From contig CAKTCN010000022.1 in NCBI GenBank assembly GCA_934539295.1, forward strand, positions 1 to 58,189: DNA of 58,189 nucleotides, read 5' to 3'. The notes beneath the pieces were generated by a model that searched no databases, was not told the origin of the DNA, and saw only the letters and a program-made list of their open reading frames with translations. Numbering within the stretch: position 1 is the first letter of the stretch; every line of letters begins with the position of its first letter. This stretch comes from an uncultured Allosphingosinicella sp. Its GTDB lineage: Bacteria > Pseudomonadota > Alphaproteobacteria > Sphingomonadales > Sphingomonadaceae. Shown one piece after another: positions 1-7,490 of the stretch. The position numbers and the translations under genes are program-made.

Positions 1-1
1 C

Positions 2-325
2 CTTGGTGATGGACGGCGACAGGTCGACTTGGCGGAAAGCCTCGATGTGGAGCCGATCACTCTCGCTCGAATGATCGACCGGCTGGAGCAAGCCGGGTTG
101 GTCGAGCGCCGGCGCGACGAGACGGATCGCCGGGCCTGGCGCATCTATCTGACAGCGGCTGCAACGCCGGTGGTGGAGACGCTGCAGACCCTGGGCGATC
201 TCTTCCACGCCGATGCCCTGGATGGGATCGGACAAGCGGACATGCGCGTGGTGCGGGACGTGCTCCAGCGGATCCGCGGCAATCTCAACGAAGGCGGCAC
301 GGCGGCCGCAGGGAAGGTCATATGA
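2..325 (+). CDS. MarR-family transcriptional regulator, 3' end only
   Basis: The reading frame is open from base 2 and runs off the left edge, so only the last ~107 residues are present. They contain the second half of a winged helix-turn-helix: a recognition-helix segment (DLAESLDVEPITLARMIDRL) followed by the wing with the MarR signature DETDRRAWRIYLT, then a C-terminal dimerisation helix. The stop overlaps the next gene by four bases (ATGA), so it is co-transcribed with the emrAB-like pump. MarR proteins beside such pumps usually repress them and are released by the pump's substrates; that role is inferred from context. The internal TTG at 29 is not the true start, because the helix-turn-helix continues upstream of it. 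Confidence 0.88.
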   Translation, partial: LGDGRRQVDLAESLDVEPITLARMIDRLEQAGLVERRRDETDRRAWRIYLTAAATPVVETLQTLGDLFHADALDGIGQADMRVVRDVLQRIRGNLNEGGTAAAGKVI

Positions 326-1392
326 GCGAAGCAGTCATGCCGGCGGATGCCGCCGCTGTCGCGGTCCAGCCGAAGCGGCGCGGCCGGATCTTCCTGATGC
401 TGTTCGTCCCGCTGCTCCTCGCGCTGGTAGGCGGCTACGTCTACCTCACCGCGGGGCGATACGTGTCGACCGACAATGCCTATGTGCAGCAGGACAAGGT
501 GTCCGTTGCGGCCGAGATCAATGGCGTCATCGCCGAAGTCGCAGTGCGCGAGAACCAGCGCGTGAAGAAGGGCGATCTCCTCTTTCGCATCGACCCAACG
601 CCCTATCGTATCGCCTTGGAGGAGGCCGAGGCCCAGATCGCCGCGGCCGAAGTGCAGGTGCAGCAGCTTCAGACCCGCACGGCCGGCACAGGCGCGGACA
701 TCCAGGGGGCGCAGGCCAACTTCACCTACGCTCAGGCCAACTTCACCCGCTACTCGGAACTGCTCGATCGCGGCTTCACCACCCGAGCCCGCTATGACGA
801 GGCCCTTCACGACGTGCAGGAGGCACAGGAGCGGCTCGCCAACGCACGTGCCGAGGCAGCCAATGCGCGCTCGGCGCTCCGGAGCGGCGGGTCTTCAAAC
901 CAGCCGGCGACCGAAGCGGCGCGGATTGCGCGTGAGCGTGCCCTGCTCAACCTCAAGCGAACCGAAGTGCGCGCGCCTGCCGACGGGATCGTCACCGGTG
1001 CTGACCGCCTCCAGGCCGGCAATTCCGTTGTTTCCGGCGCACCGATGGTCACCATCGTGCGCAGTGACGAGGTCTGGATCGAGGCCAATTACAAGGAGAC
1101 CGATCTCGCCCACATGGCTGTCGGCCAGCATGCCGAGGTCGAGTTCGACGCCTATCCGGGCATGAAGGTGGAGGGCCACGTCGCCAGCATCGGCGCAGGA
1201 ACCGGTTCGGAATCATCCGTTCTGCCGGCACAAAATGCAACGGGTAATTGGGTGAAGGTGACGCAGCGCGTGCCCGTCCGCATCGCCGTCGACAGCAGGC
1301 CGGAGCGGCAGATGATTGCTGGTCTCTCCGCCGAGGTCGCGATCGATACAGAGGCCGCGCCTGCAAGCAGCCAAGTGGCACAACGGCACTAG
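322..1392 (+). CDS. emrA: HlyD/EmrA-family membrane fusion protein of a multidrug efflux pump
   Basis: This is the periplasmic adaptor of a tripartite efflux system, 356 residues. After a short basic cytoplasmic tail there is one transmembrane helix (residues ~23-45). The family hallmark STDNAYVQQDKVSVAAEING follows and starts the biotinyl-lipoyl-like half. Coiled-coil hairpin helices (~95-205) lead to the second lipoyl half, with RTEVRAPADGIVTG, and a beta-barrel domain. The ATG overlaps the marR stop. The inner-membrane partner follows after four bases. No outer-membrane TolC-type gene lies in the window, so the exit duct must be encoded elsewhere. The substrate cannot be read from the sequence. 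Confidence 0.93.
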   Translation: MSEAVMPADAAAVAVQPKRRGRIFLMLFVPLLLALVGGYVYLTAGRYVSTDNAYVQQDKVSVAAEINGVIAEVAVRENQRVKKGDLLFRIDPTPYRIALEEAEAQIAAAEVQVQQLQTRTAGTGADIQGAQANFTYAQANFTRYSELLDRGFTTRARYDEALHDVQEAQERLANARAEAANARSALRSGGSSNQPATEAARIARERALLNLKRTEVRAPADGIVTGADRLQAGNSVVSGAPMVTIVRSDEVWIEANYKETDLAHMAVGQHAEVEFDAYPGMKVEGHVASIGAGTGSESSVLPAQNATGNWVKVTQRVPVRIAVDSRPERQMIAGLSAEVAIDTEAAPASSQVAQRH

Positions 1393-1396
1393 GGCC

Positions 1397-2950
1397 ATGG
1401 CGAGTGCGGCCGCGGCGTCACCGCCGCCACTCTTCGCGACGATCAGCGGTTCGGACCGCATGCTCGCCACGGTGGCAGTTATGCTCGCCACCCTGATGCA
1501 AGTGCTGGACACTACGATCGCGAATGTCGCGCTGCCGCATATGCAGACGAGCCTGCAGGCAACGCCGGAGTCGATCAACTGGGTGTTGACCAGCTATATC
1601 GTGGCTTCGGCCATGGCGATCCCGATCACCGGCTGGCTTGCCGACCGCGTCGGACGTAAACCGCTCTTTATCTGGACAGTCATCGGCTTCACGGCTGCGT
1701 CGGTTCTGTGTGCGGTAGCGCAGAACATGCCGGAGATGGTGCTGTTCCGCGCTCTGCAGGGCGTATGCGGCGCATTCATCCTGCCGCTGTCGCAATCCGT
1801 CCTGTTCGACGTCAACCCTCCGCAGAACCATGCCAAGGCCATGGCCATGTTCGGCGGCGGTGTCGTAATCGGTCCCATCCTCGGCCCGGTGCTCGGGGGC
1901 TGGCTGACCGACAGCTTCGACTGGCGCTGGGTCTTCCTCATCAATCTGCCGATCGGCGCCCTCACCCTGCTCATGCTGATGCGCTTCCTCCCCGGCGGAA
2001 GCACGGTCCGGCGCCGCTTCGACCTGTTCGGCTTCACCCTGCTGGCAATTGCCGTTGGCGGATTGCAGCTGATGCTGGACCGCGGCGAACAGGTGGACTG
2101 GTTTCAGGCGTGGGAGATCTGGATCGAGCTCGGGATCGCGATATCGGCCGGGTGGATGTTCGTCGTGCACATGCTGACGGCGCGCGAGCCGATTTTCGAT
2201 CCCAAGATGTTCAAGGATCGAAACTTCGCGCTCGGCATCCTCTTCATGGCCGTGCTCGGGCTGCTGCTTATGGCCGGGCTCGCGCTCCTTCCGCCGTTGC
2301 TGCAGCGCTTGATGGGCTATTCGGTACTGGGCTCGGGCTTCCTCACCGCCCCGCGCGGCGTGGGCACCTTGCTGTCGATGATGGTCGTCGGGCGCCTCTC
2401 GGGGAAGGTCGATGCGCGCCTTCTCATCCTCACGGGACTGTCCGTGATGGCGCTTTCTCTGTGGCAAATGTCGCACTTCTCGCTCCAGATGGACTCGCGC
2501 CCGGTGATCATCAGCGGCCTGGTGCAGGGTGTCGCCTTGGGGTTCCTGTTCGTGCCGCTGAACACGCTTGCGTTCGGGACGCTCGAGGCGCGCTTCCGCA
2601 CCAGCGCTGCCAGCATTCTGACGCTGTCGCGGAGCCTCGGCGGATCGATTGGCATCTCGATCGTCACCGCCTTGTTGTCGCGCAACCTGCAGGTGAGCCA
2701 CTCGGACTTGGCGGCGAATGTCGAGATGTCACGACTGCCTGCTAACATCCCGGTGGTCGGGGATCCCACGGGCCTTAGCGGCCAGACAGTGCTTGCCTTC
2801 ATCGATGCGGAGATTAACCGTCAGGCGGCGATGATCGCCTATATCGACGATTTCCACCTGATGATGATTGTGACGCTCTGCGCCATGCCGCTGCTTCTGC
2901 TGCTGCGCAGGCCACGTAGCAGTGGCGGACCCGCGGTTATCGCTGATTAG
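1397..2950 (+). CDS. emrB: DHA2-family (14-TM) MFS drug:proton antiporter, EmrB-like
   Basis: Inner-membrane transporter of 517 residues. It shows the MFS motif A loop GWLADRVGRKPLF after TM2, the antiporter motif C region (GPILGPVLGGW) in TM5, and DTTIANVALP in TM1, which is characteristic of DHA2/EmrB-QacA drug exporters. The start at the ATG at 1397 directly follows the emrA stop. A longer frame opens at 1316, but its first 27 codons lie inside emrA and look non-native. The 3' end overlaps the convergent acetyltransferase gene by 14 bases. With the MarR regulator and EmrA it forms a three-gene, probably self-regulated efflux operon. Confidence 0.93.
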   Translation: MASAAAASPPPLFATISGSDRMLATVAVMLATLMQVLDTTIANVALPHMQTSLQATPESINWVLTSYIVASAMAIPITGWLADRVGRKPLFIWTVIGFTAASVLCAVAQNMPEMVLFRALQGVCGAFILPLSQSVLFDVNPPQNHAKAMAMFGGGVVIGPILGPVLGGWLTDSFDWRWVFLINLPIGALTLLMLMRFLPGGSTVRRRFDLFGFTLLAIAVGGLQLMLDRGEQVDWFQAWEIWIELGIAISAGWMFVVHMLTAREPIFDPKMFKDRNFALGILFMAVLGLLLMAGLALLPPLLQRLMGYSVLGSGFLTAPRGVGTLLSMMVVGRLSGKVDARLLILTGLSVMALSLWQMSHFSLQMDSRPVIISGLVQGVALGFLFVPLNTLAFGTLEARFRTSAASILTLSRSLGGSIGISIVTALLSRNLQVSHSDLAANVEMSRLPANIPVVGDPTGLSGQTVLAFIDAEINRQAAMIAYIDDFHLMMIVTLCAMPLLLLLRRPRSSGGPAVIAD

Positions 2951-3455
2951 GCGCCGGTCGCTTCAGGATCAGGATAGGTGCATCGTGGTAGAGCGAGCGA
3001 TGCGCCACCACGAAACCTGCCTTTTCCGCTACCCGCAACGAAGGCACGTTATCGGGGTTGATGATGGCGGTGATTTCGCTGGCGAGATGCTCGTCTGCCC
3101 AATCCAAACCAGCGGCGACAGCCTCGCTCGCATATCCCTTCCCGTGCGCCTCGCGCCGAAGAATCCAGCCCATCTCGGGAAGCCCTTCTATCGACGGATC
3201 GAGGGCGCGCTTGAAGTCGCCGAAGCCGACCAGGCCCAGATACTGGCCGTCGCCCTTCGTCTCCAAGCACCAATAGCCGTAGCCGAGCACCTGCCACAAT
3301 CCGACTGACTGCAGCATCCGCCGCCAGCTATCCTCACGTGAAAGCGGCCTGCCGCCCACATATCGGAGCATCTCCGCATCCTCATGGATAGCGGCATTTG
3401 CGTCTGCGTCAGACGCAAGAAAACCGCGCAGCCGGAGCCGCGCGGTTTCTATCAC
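2937..3455 (-). CDS. GNAT-family N-acetyltransferase (RimJ/RimL-like)
   Basis: A 172-residue acetyltransferase of the RimJ/RimL type. It opens with IETARLRLRGFLASDAD, the usual first strand of this subfamily, and has the acetyl-CoA pyrophosphate loop at RREAHGKGYASEA (residues ~100-112) and the late motif NVPSLRVAEKAGF. The start is a GTG at 3455 with no convincing Shine-Dalgarno sequence; it is needed to include the first strand. It lies 23 bases downstream of rpmE on the same strand. Its first codons coincide with a strong GC-rich hairpin. Substrate unknown: these enzymes modify ribosomal-protein N-termini, antibiotics or small amines. Confidence 0.88.
   Translation of the reverse strand: MIETARLRLRGFLASDADANAAIHEDAEMLRYVGGRPLSREDSWRRMLQSVGLWQVLGYGYWCLETKGDGQYLGLVGFGDFKRALDPSIEGLPEMGWILRREAHGKGYASEAVAAGLDWADEHLASEITAIINPDNVPSLRVAEKAGFVVAHRSLYHDAPILILKRPAPNQR
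3421..3448 (-). terminator. hairpin downstream of rpmE, inside the start of the acetyltransferase gene
   Basis: A nine-base-pair perfect stem, AAACCGCGC (3421-3429) with GCGCGGTTT (3440-3448), and a ten-base loop, located 31-58 bases after the rpmE stop. On the minus strand the descending arm is followed by TTCTT rather than a clean U-run, so termination efficiency is uncertain. The stem encodes residues 3-12 of the acetyltransferase. Confidence 0.5.
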
Positions 3456-3478
3456 CGGAGCCAGGCGGCTCGCGGGAC

Positions 3479-3709
3479 TTACTTCTTGCCGAGCGAAAGG
3501 CCGCCGAAGCGCTTGTTGAAGCGCGCGACCTGGCCACCCGTGTCGAGCATCTTGCTGTTGCCACCCGTCCAGGCCGGGTGCGCCGTCGGATCGATGTCGA
3601 GCTGAAGCGTGTCGCCTTCCTTGCCCCAGGTGGAGCGCGTCTCGAACACGGTGCCGTCCGTCATCTGCACCTTGATGGTGTGATAATCGGGATGCGTATC
3701 AGCCTTCAT
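3479..3709 (-). CDS. rpmE: 50S ribosomal protein L31, zinc-independent form
   Basis: A 76-residue L31, a late-assembling protein of the large subunit that bridges to the small-subunit head. It begins [10 protein letters not shown] and contains the L31 motif HPAWTGG. It has no cysteines at all, so it lacks the CxxC zinc pair of C+ L31 proteins and needs no zinc. The gene has its own promoter (TTGTCA-17-TATGGC) and a ~50-base leader with a compact hairpin. A GGA-containing ribosome site precedes the ATG. The acetyltransferase gene follows on the same strand and may be read at low level past the hairpin between them. Confidence 0.96.
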   Translation of the reverse strand: MKADTHPDYHTIKVQMTDGTVFETRSTWGKEGDTLQLDIDPTAHPAWTGGNSKMLDTGGQVARFNKRFGGLSLGKK

Positions 3710-3729
3710 CTTGAATTTCCTGAGTTTTC

Positions 3730-3747
3730 GACTGGTTCCGACCAGTC
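3730..3747 (-). promoter_or_regulatory. rpmE 5' leader hairpin
   Basis: A perfect seven-base-pair stem GACTGGT/ACCAGTC closed by a four-base loop lies 20-38 bases upstream of the rpmE start, within the predicted transcript leader. L31 genes in several phyla carry structured leaders thought to be bound by L31 or the ribosome. Whether this one does so is inference. Confidence 0.5.
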
Positions 3748-3765
3748 CGTGGGAAAGAAGGCGCG

Positions 3766-3794
3766 GCCATACAGGCCACCGGCCGAGTTGACAA
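3766..3794 (-). promoter_or_regulatory. predicted sigma-70 promoter of rpmE
   Basis: On the minus strand, TTGTCA (3789-3794) and TATGGC (3766-3771) are 17 bases apart. Transcription would begin near 3759, giving a leader of about 50 bases before the rpmE ATG. The -35 overlaps that of the divergent B12 promoter. Confidence 0.55.
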
Positions 3795-3816
3795 GGTATC
3801 GGCTGCGCTCCTAACG
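3788..3816 (+). promoter_or_regulatory. predicted sigma-70 promoter of the B12 uptake operon
   Basis: A consensus TTGACA (3788-3793) is followed after 17 bases by CTAACG (3811-3816). Transcription would begin at about 3823, directly in front of the riboswitch aptamer. The -10 is weak, which is common for highly conserved -35 elements in GC-rich alphaproteobacteria. Confidence 0.5.
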
Positions 3817-3825
3817 ACGCGCCCG

Positions 3826-4094
3826 GCGAAGGTGCCGCCTGTTACGGCAGGCGGTGAAAAGGGAAGCCGGTTCGAAACCGGCGCTGTGCCCGCAACTGTA
3901 AGTGGCGATGTTCGCCTTCCGCAAAGGAAGGTGCAGCGACGCAGGTCGTTCCTGCGAGAGCCGCAAGCCAGGAGACCTGCCTCTCGCCTGTCGTCCGCAT
4001 CCGGCCGGGTCCAGCCTGCGGTGCGTGGCATTGCGGGGCGTTCTTATCCGCAATTCCTCCGAGACGGCGTCCATGTCGTTTGAAGGAGAATTGC
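3826..4094 (+). ncRNA. cobalamin riboswitch with translational expression platform
   Basis: The aptamer core is recognisable: GGGAA (3861-3865), a stem-loop GCCGG/CCGGC, then GCTGTGCCCGCAACTGTAAG (3882-3901), and the conserved B12 box AGCCAGGAGACCTGCC (3966-3981). Downstream, GCAATTCCTCC (4050-4060) can pair with GGAGAATTGC (4085-4094), which contains the btuB ribosome site, giving ten pairs with one bulged C. Alternatively ATTGCGG (4030-4036) pairs with CCGCAAT (4048-4054). The two hairpins share bases and exclude each other, which is a standard translational switch. The aptamer assignment is solid; the folding model is by eye. Confidence 0.93.
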
Positions 4095-4095
4095 A

Positions 4096-6000
4096 ATGTA
4101 TTCGCTTCTGCTCGCGGCCACTGCCGCGACTGTTCAAAGCCCCAGCCTGCCCGCGGGCGCGGACGAAGAGGGAATTGTCGTCACCGCGTCGCGCGGCTCG
4201 GCAGGGATCGACGCGGACCTGTTCGGCGGTTCCGCTACCATTCTGACCTCCGATCTGATCGAGCATCGCCAGACCCGCCTCGTGTCCGACATCCTGCGCG
4301 ACGTTCCCGGCATTGCGGTCAGCCGCGTTGCCGGCCAGACCCAGCTTCGCCTGCGCGGCGCCGAAGCCAACCACACTCTCGTGCTTATCGACGGCATCGA
4401 GGTATCCGATCCGTTCGCCGGCGAGTTCGACTTCGGAACCCTGGTCGCAGACGATGCAGCGCGCATCGAAGTGCTGCGTGGACAGCAAAGTGCGCTCTAT
4501 GGTTCCGATGCGATCGGGGGCGTGATCCACTATATGACGCTCGGCGGCCGTGAGGCACCGGGTCTGCGCGCGCGTGCCGAAGCTGGATCTTTCGGTACCG
4601 TGAATGCCGCTGTCCGCTATGCAGGCATTTCGGGTGACTTGGACTATGCCGTGTCCGGCACATTGGTAACCACGGATGGCACCCCCAATGCACGCGGCGG
4701 ATCGCGCGATCTGTCCAACGATGGCGGCGCGATATCGACGAAACTGACGTGGTCCCCGGCGGCAAATGCGCGTCTGACGGGCGTGTTCCGCTACTCGGCG
4801 ACCGAGGGCGATTCCAACGACAGCGACGGCGACCCTGCCAGCCCAACCTTCGGTTACATCGTCGACACGCCGGGTCGCAGCTTCGAGGGCGAGTCCTATT
4901 ACGGCCTCGTCCGCGGTGAGGTCGATCTTCTCGATGGCCGCTGGACCCACGCGCTTTCGGGGCAATTTGCAGACACTCGCCGCGACGGCTTTTCCGCGAC
5001 GGGTCGCAATTCCGGCAGCAAGGGCGAGCGCCTGAAGGGTTCTTACGAGACCAACCTGCGGCTCGGCACCGAAACGCTGCGCCACATCATCACCGTCGCC
5101 GCGGACGTTGAGCGCGAAACCTATCGCAACACCGACCCGAGCGGCTTTGCGTTTTCCGGTGAACGCAACACCGACAATGTCGGCATCGTCGGACAGTATG
5201 AGCTGCAGATCGACGATCGTGCGGCGATCGGCGCGTCGCTCCGCCATGATGCCAATGACGATTTCGACGATGCGACCACATATCGTGTCCAGGGCAGCTA
5301 TCGCCTGGACAGCGGCACGCGCCTGCGGGCGGCGGCGGGCTCCGGCGTCAAGAACCCGGGCTTCTACGAGCTTTACGGTTACTCGGACGGCATCTTCGTC
5401 GGCAATCCCGACCTTCAGCCGGAACGGTCCGAAGGATGGGAGGTCGGCCTCGAGCAAAGCTTCGATGGTGACGCTTTCCTGATCGGCGCCACCTACTTCG
5501 ACTCCACTCTCAAGAACGAGATCTACACCACCTACCCTGCACCCGCGTTCGTCGCGACGCCGGCAAACCGCACGACCACGTCGAAGCAACATGGCGTGGA
5601 AACGTTCGCGACCGCACGGCTCGCCGAAGGGTGGCGGCTTGATGCTGCCTACACCTACCTGAAGGCGCGCGAAGACGGCGTCGAAGAGGTTCGCCGGCCC
5701 AAGCATATTGCCAGCCTGGCGCTGGACTGGCGCGCCTTCGCAGATCGCGGGGGCCTTAACCTCGTCGTGCGATATAATGGCGACCAGGCCGACGTTGCCT
5801 ATACCGATCCGTCCTACGTGCCGGTTCCGGTGCGCCTGGATGACTTCGTGCTCATCAACCTTGCGGCCGATTACCGCCTGACCTCGAACCTGGACCTGTT
5901 CGCACGCGTCGAAAATCTGGGCGACGAGGATTATGAGGAAGTGTTCAGCTTCGTGTCGCCCGGCCGCTCGGCATATGCCGGCGTCCGCGTGCGCTTCTAA
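4096..6000 (+). CDS. btuB: TonB-dependent outer-membrane vitamin B12 receptor, BtuB-like
   Basis: A 634-residue TonB-dependent receptor. A short signal-like N-terminus precedes the TonB box (EGIVVTASR, ~25-33). The plug domain (~40-160) includes DILRDVPGIAVSR, LRLRGAEANHTLVLIDGIEV and RIEVLRGQQSALYGSDAIGG. A 22-strand-type barrel follows and ends in RVRF, the terminal aromatic typical of BAM substrates. The AAGGAGA ribosome site is ten bases or so upstream of the ATG and falls within the riboswitch switching region. B12 specificity is inferred from that riboswitch and from the BtuF/C/D genes that follow. Confidence 0.92.
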   Translation: MYSLLLAATAATVQSPSLPAGADEEGIVVTASRGSAGIDADLFGGSATILTSDLIEHRQTRLVSDILRDVPGIAVSRVAGQTQLRLRGAEANHTLVLIDGIEVSDPFAGEFDFGTLVADDAARIEVLRGQQSALYGSDAIGGVIHYMTLGGREAPGLRARAEAGSFGTVNAAVRYAGISGDLDYAVSGTLVTTDGTPNARGGSRDLSNDGGAISTKLTWSPAANARLTGVFRYSATEGDSNDSDGDPASPTFGYIVDTPGRSFEGESYYGLVRGEVDLLDGRWTHALSGQFADTRRDGFSATGRNSGSKGERLKGSYETNLRLGTETLRHIITVAADVERETYRNTDPSGFAFSGERNTDNVGIVGQYELQIDDRAAIGASLRHDANDDFDDATTYRVQGSYRLDSGTRLRAAAGSGVKNPGFYELYGYSDGIFVGNPDLQPERSEGWEVGLEQSFDGDAFLIGATYFDSTLKNEIYTTYPAPAFVATPANRTTTSKQHGVETFATARLAEGWRLDAAYTYLKAREDGVEEVRRPKHIASLALDWRAFADRGGLNLVVRYNGDQADVAYTDPSYVPVPVRLDDFVLINLAADYRLTSNLDLFARVENLGDEDYEEVFSFVSPGRSAYAGVRVRF

Positions 6001-6018
6001 GCTCAGGAGGCATATACC

Positions 6019-6576
6019 ATGACCCATCGACTGGACCTGCCAGCCGCCGGATCACCCCAGTCATGGGCATGGTCCGCTTCGCTCGCCCTCGCGGCCCTCG
6101 GCGGAACGCTTGCCACCGCCTGCATGATGCCGTTCGTTGCACTGGCGACCATTTTGGCGATGACCGTTCGCCCCGTACAGGCTGCCATGGCAATAAGCGG
6201 CATTTGGGCCGGGAACCAGCTGATCGGCTTCGGCTTGCTGGGCTATCCGCTGACCGAATACGCCTTCGCCTGGGGCGCTGCCCTTCTCGCCGCCTCGCTG
6301 ACGGCGATGCTGGTTGCGCATCTTGGCAGGGCGATGGCGGGCAGGACGTTCGCCCTTGCAGCCCGCTTCATCGCTGCGTTCGTGACGTTTGAAGGGCTCT
6401 TGTTCGCCTTTGCCCACCTCGCGGGCGGGCTGGAGACATTCACCCCGACCATCGTGGCCCGTATCGGCCTCAACGATGCGATCTGGTTCGTGCTGCTGGT
6501 CGGGCTCAACTTCCTGCTGACCCGCACCGCGCCGCAATGGTTCGGCAGTGTGTCCGTCCTCAGGGCGTCCGCTTAG
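6019..6576 (+). CDS. unnamed polytopic membrane protein of the B12 operon
   Basis: A 185-residue protein with about five hydrophobic helices (roughly 17-40, 45-75, 80-101, 112-135, 150-166) and no signal peptide cleavage site. It carries a single cysteine near residue 35 and a striking central motif AGNQLIGFGLLGYPLTEYAF. It sits 18 bases after btuB with a good AGGAGG ribosome site, and its stop shares one base with the GTG of the next gene (TAGTG), so it is firmly inside the operon. No named family is recognised. Position under a cobalamin riboswitch suggests a role in cobalamin or cobalt handling, possibly as a small permease. That is inference. Confidence 0.85.
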   Translation: MTHRLDLPAAGSPQSWAWSASLALAALGGTLATACMMPFVALATILAMTVRPVQAAMAISGIWAGNQLIGFGLLGYPLTEYAFAWGAALLAASLTAMLVAHLGRAMAGRTFALAARFIAAFVTFEGLLFAFAHLAGGLETFTPTIVARIGLNDAIWFVLLVGLNFLLTRTAPQWFGSVSVLRASA

Positions 6577-7490
6577 TGCGGGTCGTATCCCTGCTCCCCA
6601 GCGCCACCGAAATCGCGGTGGCGGTGGGGCTGGGCGACCAGTTGCTTGGCCGCTCGCACGAATGCGACTTCCCACCTTGGGTCGAACAACTCCCAGTCCT
6701 TACCGCCACCAAGCTGCGCAAGGGCCTTACCTCGCGCGAGATCGACGACCGTGTAGGCGAGATCGTCAGCCAAGGGCTGTCCGTCTATGAAGTCAATGCG
6801 GACCTGCTTCGTGCGCTGAAACCCGACGTTATCCTCACGCAGTCGCAATGCGCCGTCTGCGCCGTGACGCCTCGCGATCTCGAAGAGGCACTCAGCCGCT
6901 GGGTGGGCAGCGAGCCGGTGCTACTCTCGCTCGCGCCCGATGCGCTGGGCGATGCCTGGGACGACATCCAGAAAGTGGCGGATGCGACCGGCAGGTCGGC
7001 TGAAGCTGGTCCCGTCATCGCACGCCTGCAGGAGCGGCTCGACGCACTCGGCTCCCGACCTTCACGGCCGAAGATCCGGCCACGCATCGGGTGCGTGGAA
7101 TGGATCGAGCCGCTCATGGCTGCGGGCAACTGGGTTCCGGAACTGGTGGAGGCGGCCGGCGGCGTACCCTTGTTCGCGCAGGCCGGACAACATTCGCCAT
7201 GGCTCGACTGGTCGGAGCTACGCGCCGCCGATCCCGACATCATCATCCTCATGCCATGCGGCTACAAGATCTCGCACAGCCTGGGGGAAGTCGGGCCGAT
7301 GCCGAACCATCCCGAGTGGAACATGCTCTCGGCAGTTCGCAGCGGACGCATATTCGTGGCCGACGGTCACCACTTCTTCAACCGGCCGGGTCCCCGATTG
7401 GTCGAGTCGGCGGAGATTATCGCCCAGATCATCGATGCGCCGGCAGGTGCAAACGGGAGTGAGGAACAGGGTTGGGTCAGGCTGCGCTGA
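6576..7490 (+). CDS. BtuF-like cobalamin-binding protein without a signal peptide
   Basis: A 304-residue member of the periplasmic-binding-protein family of metal-chelate and B12 transporters. The GTG start (TAGTG junction) gives MRVVSLLPSATEI, which begins at the first beta-strand with no export signal. Conserved segments include SHECDFPPW, ILTQSQCAVCAV (~100-111) and CVEWIEPLMAAGNWVPELVE (~172). The GTG choice is supported by the coupled junction; a frame opening upstream at 6537 would add only unrelated residues. Signal-less members of this subfamily are common next to BtuCD genes. They may bind corrinoid in the cytoplasm rather than feed the ABC transporter. Confidence 0.85.
   Translation: MRVVSLLPSATEIAVAVGLGDQLLGRSHECDFPPWVEQLPVLTATKLRKGLTSREIDDRVGEIVSQGLSVYEVNADLLRALKPDVILTQSQCAVCAVTPRDLEEALSRWVGSEPVLLSLAPDALGDAWDDIQKVADATGRSAEAGPVIARLQERLDALGSRPSRPKIRPRIGCVEWIEPLMAAGNWVPELVEAAGGVPLFAQAGQHSPWLDWSELRAADPDIIILMPCGYKISHSLGEVGPMPNHPEWNMLSAVRSGRIFVADGHHFFNRPGPRLVESAEIIAQIIDAPAGANGSEEQGWVRLR

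Noticed and set aside
36..810. Frames opposite marR and emrA (145-810 minus, 213-797 plus)
   Set aside because: They overlap well-supported genes out of frame and have no ribosome site or family resemblance.
1418..2701. A 427-residue minus-strand frame opposite emrB
   Set aside because: It is Gln/Arg/His/Glu-rich, typical of a GC-rich antisense shadow; emrB has clear MFS motifs.
3811..6027. A 738-residue open frame on the minus strand opposite btuB
   Set aside because: It is antisense to a well-supported TonB receptor with riboswitch and ribosome site, has no family motif, and long antisense frames are expected at this GC content.
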